Source: VRUE01 sp963805455 (lineage in GTDB: Bacteria; Actinomycetota; Thermoleophilia; Solirubrobacterales; 70-9). Taken from it: 64,000 nucleotides of DNA. The stretch lies in assembly GCA_963805455.1 (NCBI GenBank), contig CAWDUJ010000015.1:1-64000 (forward strand). Reading direction: 5' to 3'. Shown in pieces: positions 13,700-21,555 of the stretch. Every line of letters begins with the position of its first letter. Position 1 is the stretch's first letter. The notes below the pieces were generated by a model. It worked only from the letters and a program-made list of their open reading frames with translations. It was not told where the DNA came from and did no database searches. The position numbers and the translations under genes were made by a program.

Positions 13700-14286
13700 C
13701 CCGCACGGCCGAAAAGGAGCGCAGCACCGCCGAGACCCAGGTCCGGCTCTCGATCGACCTCGACGGAGGAGAGTCGAGTGCGCACACCGGCGTCGGCTTC
13801 CTCGACCACATGCTCGACCTGCTCGCCCGTCACGGTCGCCTTGGGCTGAGCGTCGAGGCCGATGGCGACCTCGAGACCGGTGCTCACCACACCGTCGAGG
13901 ACGTCGGCATCGTCCTCGGCCAGGCCCTCGACGAGGCGCTCGGCGACCGGGCCGGAATCCGTCGCTACGGCTCGGCGCTGGTGCCGATGGACGAGTCGCT
14001 GGCCGAGTGCGCGATCGACATCTCCGGGCGGCCGCTCTGCGTCTTCGACGCCGACCTCCCCGGGACCTCGATCGCCGGCTTCGACACCGAGCTGACCGAG
14101 GAGTTCTTCCGCGCCGTCGCAAACGCGTCGAAGATGACGCTGCACGTATCGGTCCGCTACGGGACCAATGCCCACCACATGATCGAGGCCTGTTTCAAGG
14201 CCTTCGCCCGGGCGCTGCGCGTCGCCGTCTCGATCGACCCCGACGAGACCGGCGTGCCGTCGACGAAGGGGACGCTCAGTGAGTGA
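13696..14286 (+). CDS. hisB: Imidazoleglycerol-phosphate dehydratase
   Basis: Dehydrates imidazole glycerol phosphate in histidine synthesis. 196 residues, monofunctional, without the phosphatase domain of enterobacterial HisB. The metal-binding His clusters are GAHHTVEDVG and NAHHMIEACFK, with FLDHMLD near residue 35. No hisC lies between hisD and hisB, where many actinobacteria have it. The gene ends 8 bases inside hisH. Confidence 0.94.
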   Translation: MTRTAEKERSTAETQVRLSIDLDGGESSAHTGVGFLDHMLDLLARHGRLGLSVEADGDLETGAHHTVEDVGIVLGQALDEALGDRAGIRRYGSALVPMDESLAECAIDISGRPLCVFDADLPGTSIAGFDTELTEEFFRAVANASKMTLHVSVRYGTNAHHMIEACFKAFARALRVAVSIDPDETGVPSTKGTLSE

Positions 14287-15001
14287 GGCCACCAAAGCCG
14301 CCCCCGGACGCGAGAGCCCGTCCCCGTCCATATCTGATCTTCCGGGGGCGGGCGAAAGCGGAGGAGGCGGCGTCCGTATCTGCATCCTCGACTACGGAAT
14401 GGGCAATCTGCGCTCGGTCGAGAAGGCGCTCGAGCACGTCGGCGTCACCGAAGTTGCGATCGCAAACGATCCCGCGAGCGTCCGCGGCGCCACCGGCCTG
14501 ATCCTCCCAGGGGTCGGGGCCTTTCCGCGGGCGATGGAACGGATCCGAGAGCTCGGCATCGACGACCTGATCTTCGAGCGCCGGGAGGCCGGGATCCCGA
14601 TCCTCGGAATCTGCCTCGGGCTGCAGCTCCTCTTCGACTCGACCACCGAGCTCGGTGGCGCCGCCGGCCTCGGCCTTCTGCCCGGTGAGGTGACCGAGCT
14701 CGACGCCGATGGCCTCAAGGTTCCGCACATCGGCTGGGCCGGGGTCAACTGGGCTCGGGACTCGCGACTGACGGAGGGGATCGAGAGCGGGACGCCGTTC
14801 TACTTCGTCCACTCCTTCCGCCCGCACCCCGATGGCGGCGACCTCCTCGGAACCGCCGAGTACGGATCAGCGTTTGCCTGCGCGGCAGAGCGCGAAAACG
14901 TCTTCGGTGTCCAGTTCCACCCCGAGAAGTCGAGCGGCGCGGGCCTCCGGCTACTGAGGAACTTCGCCGGAGTCTGTGCCCGGGCTCCCGCCACCGCGTG
15001 A
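14279..15001 (+). CDS. hisH: Imidazole glycerol phosphate synthase, glutaminase subunit
   Basis: Releases ammonia from glutamine for HisF. A class I glutamine amidotransferase with nucleophile Cys in GICLGLQLL and His/Glu in GVQFHPEKS. HisH usually starts at the strand seen here as RICILDYGMGNLRS, but no start codon lies next to it. The nearest usable start is GTG 14279, giving an extra N-terminus of about 32 residues. That extension is encoded by a segment with an 11-base perfect inverted repeat (14298-14308 and 14341-14351), probably an inserted dispersed element. Confidence 0.92.
   Translation: MSEATKAAPGRESPSPSISDLPGAGESGGGGVRICILDYGMGNLRSVEKALEHVGVTEVAIANDPASVRGATGLILPGVGAFPRAMERIRELGIDDLIFERREAGIPILGICLGLQLLFDSTTELGGAAGLGLLPGEVTELDADGLKVPHIGWAGVNWARDSRLTEGIESGTPFYFVHSFRPHPDGGDLLGTAEYGSAFACAAERENVFGVQFHPEKSSGAGLRLLRNFAGVCARAPATA
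14298..14360 (+). repeat. Palindromic element within hisH, possible family member
   Basis: Perfect 11-base arms CCGCCCCCGGA and TCCGGGGGCGG enclose 32 bases including ATATCTGATCTT, followed by GGCGAAAGCGG. The ATCTGAT.TTC block resembles copies in hisF and tsf-pyrH, but the flanks differ, so membership is uncertain. It encodes the N-terminal extension of HisH. Confidence 0.4.
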
Positions 15002-15726
15002 TCCTCTACCCGGCGATCGACATTCGGGGCGGCGGCGCCGTCCGGCTGCTGCAGGGGGACTACGAGCGGGAGACCGCCTACGACACGGACCCGGTCGACG
15101 CCGCGCGCCGCTGGTCCAATGAAGGAGCCGAGTACCTCCACGTCGTCGACCTCGACGGCGCCCGCTCCGGCAAGCCGGTGAATCTCGACGTGATCGAGCG
15201 GATCATCGCCGCCGTCCCCTGCCCGGTCGAGGTCGGCGGCGGCCTCCGCGACCCCGACTCCGTCGCCGCCGTCCTCCGGGTCGGCGCCAAATGCGCGGTG
15301 ATCGGGACCGCGGCGCTGCGCGACCCCGGGTTCCTCGACGAGATGGTCGCCCGCCACGGCGACAGGATCGTCGTCTCGGTCGACGCCCGCGGCGGCAACG
15401 TCGCCCTGGCGGGTTGGACCGAGGTCAGCGAGAAGAGCGCGGTCGACGCCGTCGCCGAGCTGAGCCGGCGCGGGGCAAGGCGGTTCCTCTGCACGACGAT
15501 CGAGGTCGACGGGACGATGGAGGGCCCGGCGATCGAGGAGCTGAAGCGGATCGCCGGCGCGACCGATGCCGAGGTCCTGGCCTCCGGCGGGGTCGGGACG
15601 ATCGCCGATATCGAGGCGCTGGCGGACACGATGCCGCCCAACGTCGCCGGTGTGATCGTCGGCCGCGCCCTCTACGAGGGGAGGTTCACGGTCGCCGAGG
15701 GGAACGCCGCTCTGGGCCGTGACTAG
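14998..15726 (+). CDS. hisA: ProFAR isomerase
   Basis: A (beta/alpha)8-barrel enzyme that isomerises ProFAR to PRFAR in histidine synthesis. 242 residues from a GTG that overlaps the hisH stop (GTGA). The N-terminal catalytic Asp is in YPAIDIRGGGAVRL. Phosphate-binding segments are VGGGLRD near 79 and ASGGVGT near 197. In some actinobacteria this gene also serves tryptophan synthesis (PriA). No trpF is in the window to settle that, and sequence alone does not decide it. Confidence 0.93.
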   Translation: MILYPAIDIRGGGAVRLLQGDYERETAYDTDPVDAARRWSNEGAEYLHVVDLDGARSGKPVNLDVIERIIAAVPCPVEVGGGLRDPDSVAAVLRVGAKCAVIGTAALRDPGFLDEMVARHGDRIVVSVDARGGNVALAGWTEVSEKSAVDAVAELSRRGARRFLCTTIEVDGTMEGPAIEELKRIAGATDAEVLASGGVGTIADIEALADTMPPNVAGVIVGRALYEGRFTVAEGNAALGRD

Positions 15727-15736
15727 GCTGTTTCTG

Positions 15737-16582
15737 ATGGTCCTCAAACGAGTCATCCCCTGTCTCGACGTCGACGCCGGGCGCGTCGTCAAGGGAACCA
15801 ATTTCGTCGGCCTGCGCGACGCGGGCGACCCCGTCGAGCTCGCAGAACGCTACGACGCCGAGGGCGCCGACGAGCTCGTCTTCCTCGACATCACCGCCTC
15901 GCACGAGCGTCGCGAGACGATCGTCGAGCTCGCCCGCCGCACCGCCGACAACGTCTTCATCCCGTTCACGATCGGCGGCGGGATCCGCTCAGTCGAGGAT
16001 GCCCAGGCCGTGCTCGACGCCGGCGCCGACAAGATCTCGGTCAACTCCGCCGCGCTGGCCCGGCCTGAGCTCCTGACCGAGCTCGCAGACCACTTCGGCG
16101 CCCAGTGCGTCGTGGTGGCGATAGACGCGAAGGAACAAATTCCGACCACCTCCTCGGCTCTCGCTCCCTCGCAGAAATCAGATCGTGATGCTCAGTCGCT
16201 CCCGCGGTCGGAGGTGGTCGGGTCGGCTGGACCCTGGGACGTTTATGTCAACGGGGGGAGGACGAGGATCGAGGGGCGCGATGCGGTGTCGTGGGCGGTC
16301 GAGGCGGTCGAGCGCGGGGCGGGGGAGGTGCTCCTGACCAGCATGGATCGTGACGGGACCACCGACGGCTACGACCTCGAGCTGACCCGGGCGGTCAGCG
16401 AGGCGGTCTCGGTCCCGGTGATCGCCTCCGGCGGCGCCGGCAGCCTCGAGCACCTCAGCGCGGCGATCACCGACGGCGCCGCCGACGCCGTCCTCTGCGC
16501 CTCGATCTTCCACTATGGGACCTACCGCGTCCGCGACGCGAAGCGCCACATGGCCGAGGCCGGCATTCCGGTGCGAACCTGA
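15737..16582 (+). CDS. hisF: Imidazole glycerol phosphate synthase, cyclase subunit (with insertion)
   Basis: Cyclase half of IGP synthase, partner of HisH. A (beta/alpha)8 barrel with catalytic Asp in IPCLDVDAGRVVKG near residue 10 and Asp in SMDRDGTTDGYD. The ATG at 15737, 10 bases after hisA, matches the usual start; a GTG at 15719 is possible. At 281 residues it is about 25-30 longer than typical HisF. The surplus sits after VVVAIDAK, a loop that already varies in the family. It is encoded by a palindromic element with 12-base perfect arms (16142-16221), kept in frame. The rest of the protein looks intact. Confidence 0.94.
   Translation: MVLKRVIPCLDVDAGRVVKGTNFVGLRDAGDPVELAERYDAEGADELVFLDITASHERRETIVELARRTADNVFIPFTIGGGIRSVEDAQAVLDAGADKISVNSAALARPELLTELADHFGAQCVVVAIDAKEQIPTTSSALAPSQKSDRDAQSLPRSEVVGSAGPWDVYVNGGRTRIEGRDAVSWAVEAVERGAGEVLLTSMDRDGTTDGYDLELTRAVSEAVSVPVIASGGAGSLEHLSAAITDGAADAVLCASIFHYGTYRVRDAKRHMAEAGIPVRT
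16142..16221 (-). repeat. Dispersed element inserted in frame in hisF, copy 3
   Basis: Perfect 12-base arms CCGACCACCTCC (16142-16153) and GGAGGTGGTCGG (16210-16221). On the minus strand the core includes GGGAGCGACTGAGC, then TCACGATCTGA, then GCGAGGGAGCGAGAGCC. TCACGATCTGA and the flanking blocks recur at 25441, between tsf and pyrH. Confidence 0.7.
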
Positions 16583-16585
16583 CCC

Positions 16586-17716
16586 ATGTCTCCGACCCTG
16601 ACGCCGACAGAGGACCTCGGGAGCGCGATGGCCGACGCCTACCCGGAGCTCACCCCCGTCGGCGCCGCCTCCGGCATCCCCATCTATCTCGTCGGGGGGG
16701 CAGTTCGCGACCTGCTGCTCGGACGAGGCCGCGCCGACATCGACCTCGTGGTCGTCGGCGACGCCGCCGAGCTCGCGGCCGCCCTCGGCGCGGAATGGGT
16801 CGAGCACGAGCGCTTCGGGACCGCGAAGGCCACCCTCGACGGGCACGAGGTCGACATCGCCGGCGCCCGCGCCGAGTCCTACCCCGAGCCTGGAGCCCTG
16901 CCGGTCGTCGAGCCCGCGCCCGGGATCGAGGCCGACCTCTCGAGGCGCGACTTCACGATCAACGCGATGGCGATCCCCCTGCAGGGGGAGCCCCGCCTGA
17001 TCGACCTCCACGGCGGCCTCGCCGACCTCGAGGCGGGCCTGCTCCGGATCCTCCATCGCGACTCGTTCCGTGACGACCCGACCCGGGCGCTGCGGGCCGC
17101 GCGCTACGCGGCGCGGTTCGGGTTCAAGCTCGAGACCGGGACCGAGGCGATGCTGCGCGAGGCCGACCTCGACACCATCTCCGCCGATCGCCGCGAGGCC
17201 GAGCTACGCCGCGTTGGCGCCGAGCCCGAGGCCGTCCGCGGCCTCGCCCTGCTCTCGCAGTGGGGTCTGATCGATCTCCGCGACGGGGGTCTCGAGCTCG
17301 CCTCCGTCGCCGCCGACCTGCTGGCCGGCCCGCCCTGGGAAGGCGTTGCAGCGCGGGGCGACGCGATCCTCGCCGCCGCCCTCGGCCCGGTCGAGCGGGC
17401 CGAGAGCCTCGCCGAGACGAGGCCGCAGCGACCATCGGAGGCGGTCGGTGCCGCCGGCGAATGCGATCAGGTCGACCTCCTCCTCGCCCGCGCGATCGGC
17501 GCCCAGTGGCTCGACCGCTACCTGCTCGAGTGGCGCGACGTCTCGCTCGAGATCGACGGAGCCGACCTGATCGCCGCCGGGGTTCCCGAGGGCCCAGCGG
17601 TCGGCCGCGGCCTGGCGGCGGCGCTGCGGGAAAAGCTCGACGGCGGCGCTGCCGGCCGCGAGCCGGAGCTCGAGGTGGCGCTCGCGGCGGCGGGAGGGAC
17701 CGATGGAGTGGCGTGA
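16586..17716 (+). CDS. cca: tRNA nucleotidyltransferase (CCA-adding/polyA polymerase family)
   Basis: Adds or repairs the CCA end of tRNAs. 376 residues, class II. The head has VGGAVRDLLLGR (36-47) and the two catalytic Asp of DIDL (51-53). RRDFTINAMA is at 120-129 and a neck-domain helix with RALRAARYAARFGF is near 170. The start is 3 bases after hisF, so it probably shares the his transcript. No HD domain is seen. No rRNA or tRNA gene that it might serve is next to it. Confidence 0.88.
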   Translation: MSPTLTPTEDLGSAMADAYPELTPVGAASGIPIYLVGGAVRDLLLGRGRADIDLVVVGDAAELAAALGAEWVEHERFGTAKATLDGHEVDIAGARAESYPEPGALPVVEPAPGIEADLSRRDFTINAMAIPLQGEPRLIDLHGGLADLEAGLLRILHRDSFRDDPTRALRAARYAARFGFKLETGTEAMLREADLDTISADRREAELRRVGAEPEAVRGLALLSQWGLIDLRDGGLELASVAADLLAGPPWEGVAARGDAILAAALGPVERAESLAETRPQRPSEAVGAAGECDQVDLLLARAIGAQWLDRYLLEWRDVSLEIDGADLIAAGVPEGPAVGRGLAAALREKLDGGAAGREPELEVALAAAGGTDGVA

Positions 17717-18509
17717 TGAAGGTGAGATCGAGTGGCTCGAAGCGCGGCTGCCGGGCTCCCGGGTCGCGTTCTCGACCCGGGCAGGCGGGGTCAGCGCCGG
17801 ACCCTTCGCCAGGCTCAACCTCGGCTATCTGACCGATGACGAGACCGGCGCCGTTGCCGAGAACCGGCGCCGGCTCACGTCGGCTCTCGGCCTCGACCCC
17901 GATCGGGTCCTGATCGGGCGCCAGGTCCACCGCGCCGATCTCGCGATCCACCTCGAGCCTCAGAACCCGAGCCCGTTCACCGCTCCCGGCACGGAGGTGG
18001 CCGAGGTCGACGGCCAGGTCGCCACCGAGGCCGGCCTCGCTCCGCTGGTCTTCACCGCCGACTGCCTCCCGGTCGCCCTCGCGGGCCCGGGCGGGGTCGC
18101 GATGCTCCACTGCGGCTGGCGAGGGCTGGCGGCGGGGATGATCGCCCGCGGGGTCGAGTCCGTCGCCGCAACCGACGCCGCGATCGGCCCCGGGATCGGG
18201 CCCTGCTGCTACGAGGTCGGAGGGGACGTCCTCGCGACCTTCACCGCGCTCGGGGTCGACGCTCCCGGCCCGTCTCTCGACCTGACCGCGGTTGCGCGGG
18301 GGATGCTCGCCGACGCCGGGGTCGCGAGGATCGAGGCGGCAGAGCTCTGCACGAGCTGCGAACGGGCCCGCTTCTTCTCCCATCGCCGCGACAACGGCAG
18401 GACCGGGCGCCAGGCCGGCCTGGTTTGGCTTGAGCGCGGAGAAAGCAAGCATCCATCTCTGACTCCTTGCGCAGCGAGCGAAGCGCCATTTTTGCGAAAG
18501 GGGAGCTGA
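17703..18509 (+). CDS. pgeF: YfiH/LACC1-family purine nucleoside phosphorylase
   Basis: A cytosolic enzyme of the LACC1/YfiH family (purine nucleoside phosphorylase/adenosine deaminase activity in characterised members; editing of peptidoglycan precursors in E. coli). Zn ligands are visible as His76 (RQVHRADL), Cys121 (FTADCLPV) and His136 (LHCGWRG). The usual C-terminus is reached at GRQAGLVWL near residue 243. The 25 residues after it are encoded by a dispersed repeat copy (18432-18487) that appears to have displaced the stop codon. It overlaps cca by 14 bases. Confidence 0.9.
   Translation: MEWRDEGEIEWLEARLPGSRVAFSTRAGGVSAGPFARLNLGYLTDDETGAVAENRRRLTSALGLDPDRVLIGRQVHRADLAIHLEPQNPSPFTAPGTEVAEVDGQVATEAGLAPLVFTADCLPVALAGPGGVAMLHCGWRGLAAGMIARGVESVAATDAAIGPGIGPCCYEVGGDVLATFTALGVDAPGPSLDLTAVARGMLADAGVARIEAAELCTSCERARFFSHRRDNGRTGRQAGLVWLERGESKHPSLTPCAASEAPFLRKGS
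18432..18487 (+). repeat. Dispersed element at the pgeF 3' end, copy 4
   Basis: Starts GAGCGCGGAGAAAGCAAGC, contains ATCTCTGACTCC, and ends GCAGCGAGCGAAGCGCC. It closely matches the copy before murA (GAGCGCGGAGCGAGCC ... GCGAGCGAAGCGC). It is translated as the C-terminal extension of PgeF. Confidence 0.6.
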
Positions 18510-18510
18510 G

Positions 18511-19143
18511 ATGGCGGGCCTGATCGAGGGCATCGAGGCCGAGCGCGTCAGGGCCAACCTCGAGCGCATCCGTGAGGTCGCCGGCGACAGGGTCGAGCTG
18601 CTGGCGGCGACCAAGTACGTGCGGGTCGAGGAGATGGGCGTCCTCGCCGAGGCCGGTGTGACCCTCGTCGGCGAGAACCGCCAGCAGGAGCTGGCGGCGA
18701 AGCACGAGCGATGGGGGGACTCGTTCGCCTGGGACTTCATCGGCGCCCTTCAGAGCCGCAAGGTGAAGCAGCTGCTGCCGGTCTGCCGCCTGATCCACTC
18801 GGTGGCCACCGACTCGGCGCTCGAGCAGCTGGGGAAGCACGGGAACCCGGCGACGGAGGTCCTGATCGAGGTCAACGTCGCCGGCGAGGAGGGCAAGGCC
18901 GGGATCGCGCCCACCGACCTCGGAGGCTTTATCGAGCGCTGCCCGGTCCGGGTCTCGGGGCTGATGACCATGCCGCCCTTCAGCCAGGACCCGGAGGCGT
19001 CGCGCCCGCACTTCGCCCGCCTCGCGGAGCTCGCCGCAGAGCACGACCTCGAGCGGCTCTCAATGGGCACATCACAGGACTGGGAGGTCGCCGTCGCCGA
19101 GGGAGCGACAATCGTCAGGCTCGGAACCGTCCTCTACATGTGA
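18511..19143 (+). CDS. YggS-family PLP homeostasis protein
   Basis: A small PLP-binding barrel protein (210 residues) of the YggS/PROSC family that buffers pyridoxal phosphate. The PLP lysine is Lys35 in LLAATKY. Also seen are HSVATDS-type strands (LIHSVATDS), VNVAGEEGKAG, LMTMPPF and SMGTSQDWEVAV. It lies 1 base after pgeF and just before sepF, a placement common in Gram-positive division clusters. No catalytic role is implied. Confidence 0.92.
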   Translation: MAGLIEGIEAERVRANLERIREVAGDRVELLAATKYVRVEEMGVLAEAGVTLVGENRQQELAAKHERWGDSFAWDFIGALQSRKVKQLLPVCRLIHSVATDSALEQLGKHGNPATEVLIEVNVAGEEGKAGIAPTDLGGFIERCPVRVSGLMTMPPFSQDPEASRPHFARLAELAAEHDLERLSMGTSQDWEVAVAEGATIVRLGTVLYM

Positions 19144-19200
19144 GGACTGCTGCATAATTGGCAAAGGAATCGGCCGCTCCGAGCCGAAAGATGCGCTGGT

Positions 19201-19740
19201 ATGGCACTCCGAGACACATGGCACAAAGCGCTCGTCTACTTCGGCCTAGCCGAAGACAATGACTACGGCCCGGAGTACGAGGAGGAATACGTCCCCGACT
19301 CCGACGAGGACCTCGACGGCGGCCGCGACTCCGGCCAGGTACGTCGCCTGCCGACCTCTCGCCGCGCCCGTCGTGACGAGATCGACGACATCTTCGCCGA
19401 CGACGAGCCGATCGCCGCCTCCCGGACCCGGGTCCTGAGGCCCGTCGGCAACGGCGACTCCGACGTCCAGGTCCACCTCGTCATTCCCCGCAACTTCAAT
19501 GACGCCCAGCAGGTCGCCGACCAGTTCAAGCGCAAGGTGCCGGTGATCCTCAACCTGCAGACGACCGATCACGAGCTCTCGAAGCGGATGATCGACTTCA
19601 GCTCCGGTCTCACCTACGCCCTCGACGGCGGCATGCAGCGAATCGCCGAGAAGATCTTCCTGCTGACCCCCCGCAACGTCGAAGTCTCCGCCGAGGAGAA
19701 GGCGCGCCTCCTCGACAAAGGCTTCTTCAACCAGTCCTGA
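19201..19740 (+). CDS. sepF: Cell division protein SepF
   Basis: A membrane-associated FtsZ anchor that helps assemble the division ring. 179 residues. The N-terminal amphipathic stretch (MALRDTWHKALVYFGLAED) is the expected membrane hook, followed by a disordered acidic/arginine-rich linker (about 20-80). The SepF beta core (about 92-175) contains VIPRNFNDAQQVADQFK, VILNLQ, MIDFSSGLTYALDG and IFLLTPRNVEV. A gap of 57 bases follows yggS. CATAAT at 19153-19158 might be a -10, but I see no good -35. Confidence 0.95.
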   Translation: MALRDTWHKALVYFGLAEDNDYGPEYEEEYVPDSDEDLDGGRDSGQVRRLPTSRRARRDEIDDIFADDEPIAASRTRVLRPVGNGDSDVQVHLVIPRNFNDAQQVADQFKRKVPVILNLQTTDHELSKRMIDFSSGLTYALDGGMQRIAEKIFLLTPRNVEVSAEEKARLLDKGFFNQS

Positions 19741-19755
19741 CCGCGCCCGCCGCCC

Positions 19756-21345
19756 TCACCACTCTTCGGTGATCGCGATCGGGCCGAGAGGCAGCATCGC
19801 CGCGGTGTCTGAGAGGCACTCCTCCTGGCTCCGTGGCCGGTACACGTGGTTGGCGCGCAGGTCGACCAGGAACGCCCTGCCGTAGAGGGTGCCGCTCGTC
19901 GTCGTGTCCTTGGTCGCGATCCGCTTGGCGCCGCAGGTGACACCAACCGCTTCGATCAGCGGGTAGCCGCGGATCGATTCAGAGTCATATATGACTTTGA
20001 AGGCGCCGACCTCGTCGTTGCTGCCACCGCCGAGGAAGATCTGCACGCCCGGCGCCGAGTAGCCGGGAAAGGGCGACGTGAAGATCGTCGCGTCGGGCGG
20101 GGGCGACGGGACGAGCCCCTCGGTGGCATCGACTATTTCGCCCTGTACTTCCGACGCTCTCTGCCAATGGTTCGCGTCTTCGGCCACGCGGACCGTCCAG
20201 AAGCCAAGTAGCCCAAAGAAGAGGGCGCCGGCAATGAGACTGCTGACCCACCAGCGGCCGCTTTCGGATAGGCGCGGCACGATCGCGGCGACCATCGACC
20301 CGATCGCCGCCACCAGGAACACGACCAGGAGGCAGAACCCGAGGGCGGCGAAGCAGTTCGTCCGATTCAGGATCCCGGCCGAGTAGGGCGGATAGTGGTC
20401 GCCGGCCGGGACCAGCATCGCGTATCCGATCGCGACCGCGACGATTGCCAGCACCAGCGGAGCGAACCAGCGGCGTCCCCAGACGTACACGGCGACGAAA
20501 ATCGCTCCGACGCCCCCGAGTACGAGCCAGCGGGAGACGTCGCGCACGGGAATCAGCGAATAACCGAGGACCGAGATCCCACCGTCCGCGATCAGGCGGG
20601 CGTTGTCGAACAGATCGAGGCCATGGGCCGTTTCGCCGTTGCTGAACTTCTGCGTGAAGAAGATCAGGACCAGGACCGTGGGGACCGCGTCCATCAACCA
20701 CCGCCAGACCGCGCCCCGGCGGTCGATCCATCGGTAGAGGAAGACCGAGAGCAGCACCGCGGGGGCGACGATCTCGTAGCCGGCGACGGCGGTCACGGCA
20801 AGGGTCGAGGCGAGGACCTGGATTGCGACTGCGGGAGGCGTCGCCGTCGGCCCGAACCGCCGACGAGCGGCGATCGCGACCACCATCGCGACCAGATAGA
20901 GACCGATGAAAAGGTTGATCTGGCTGCCGGTGGCCCAGAGCCGAGTGGAGTCCGAGGAGGGGAATACCAGCAGCAGCGCCGACGCCGCCAGCGCGGGCGT
21001 CGTCCCGAGCCCCACCGTCCGCAGAAAGGCGAAGAAGGCGGCGGAGAGGAAGGCCGCGAGCAGGACCGCGAGCACCAGATGCTGACCCATGCGCAGGCCG
21101 AGCACGGCGTAGGTGAGTGACACGTAGACCGCTGCGACCGGCCTGCTTGGGGTCTGGTAGTTGTCGACCGCACCCCAGAACCCGCTCCCGGGGTGCTCGT
21201 AGTAGCGCCCCGCATTGACCCAGTCGTCGGCGATGAAGCCCCCGTGGAACGCGAACCAGCCGAAGACCGCGAAGGCCATCGCGCTGAAAAGAAGGCTCGC
21301 AGCGGCGAGCTCCCGCCAACCCGGCGGGCCGGCGGACGCGAGCAC
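19756..21345 (-). CDS. Multi-pass membrane protein, GT-C glycosyltransferase-like
   Basis: 529 residues. About ten or more hydrophobic segments run from residue 10 to about 400, followed by a soluble C-terminal domain (about 410-529). An acidic pair in the first loop (FIADDWVNAGRYYEH, near 38-52) is like the catalytic Asp-Asp of GT-C transferases that use polyprenyl-phosphate sugars, but the family is not certain. It is transcribed against its neighbours and splits the usual yggS-sepF / proC-yggT cluster, so it may be a later insertion. Its 3' end is 15 bases from sepF, convergent. Confidence 0.75.
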   Translation of the reverse strand: MLASAGPPGWRELAAASLLFSAMAFAVFGWFAFHGGFIADDWVNAGRYYEHPGSGFWGAVDNYQTPSRPVAAVYVSLTYAVLGLRMGQHLVLAVLLAAFLSAAFFAFLRTVGLGTTPALAASALLLVFPSSDSTRLWATGSQINLFIGLYLVAMVVAIAARRRFGPTATPPAVAIQVLASTLAVTAVAGYEIVAPAVLLSVFLYRWIDRRGAVWRWLMDAVPTVLVLIFFTQKFSNGETAHGLDLFDNARLIADGGISVLGYSLIPVRDVSRWLVLGGVGAIFVAVYVWGRRWFAPLVLAIVAVAIGYAMLVPAGDHYPPYSAGILNRTNCFAALGFCLLVVFLVAAIGSMVAAIVPRLSESGRWWVSSLIAGALFFGLLGFWTVRVAEDANHWQRASEVQGEIVDATEGLVPSPPPDATIFTSPFPGYSAPGVQIFLGGGSNDEVGAFKVIYDSESIRGYPLIEAVGVTCGAKRIATKDTTTSGTLYGRAFLVDLRANHVYRPRSQEECLSDTAAMLPLGPIAITEEW

Positions 21346-21510
21346 GCGATGGGAGAAGGCGCTGGCAGCGGTCGGCTTCCGGATCGCGGAACTCTCTCAG
21401 ATTCACGCAATCGTCACGACTCCTAAACGGCTCGTCCACATCGGGCCAGCGGCCAGCAGCACACCGGCGCCGTGGTGCCGGTTCGCGGCTGAGCCGCAGA
21501 GCGCCACGTT

Positions 21511-21555
21511 GCCGATAACCATCGCCGGGATACTCTCCCGGCGATGGTTATCGGC
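21511..21555. repeat. 20-bp perfect inverted repeat over the proC start codon
   Basis: Arms 21511-21530 and 21536-21555 are exact reverse complements around a 5-base centre (TACTC). The right arm contains the proC ATG (21544). The centre includes part of GATACT, a plausible -10. As RNA it would hide the start codon in a very stable hairpin; as DNA it could be an operator or cruciform. Confidence 0.85.

Noticed and set aside
16131..16232. Intein in HisF
   Set aside because: The insertion is only about 25-30 residues, with no intein blocks or terminal Cys/His-Asn.
16586..17716. Pcn-type poly(A) polymerase instead of CCA-adding enzyme
   Set aside because: The two share a head domain and I cannot fully separate them. 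In a high-GC Gram-positive context the CCA-adding role is the simpler call, so this is kept only as a caveat.
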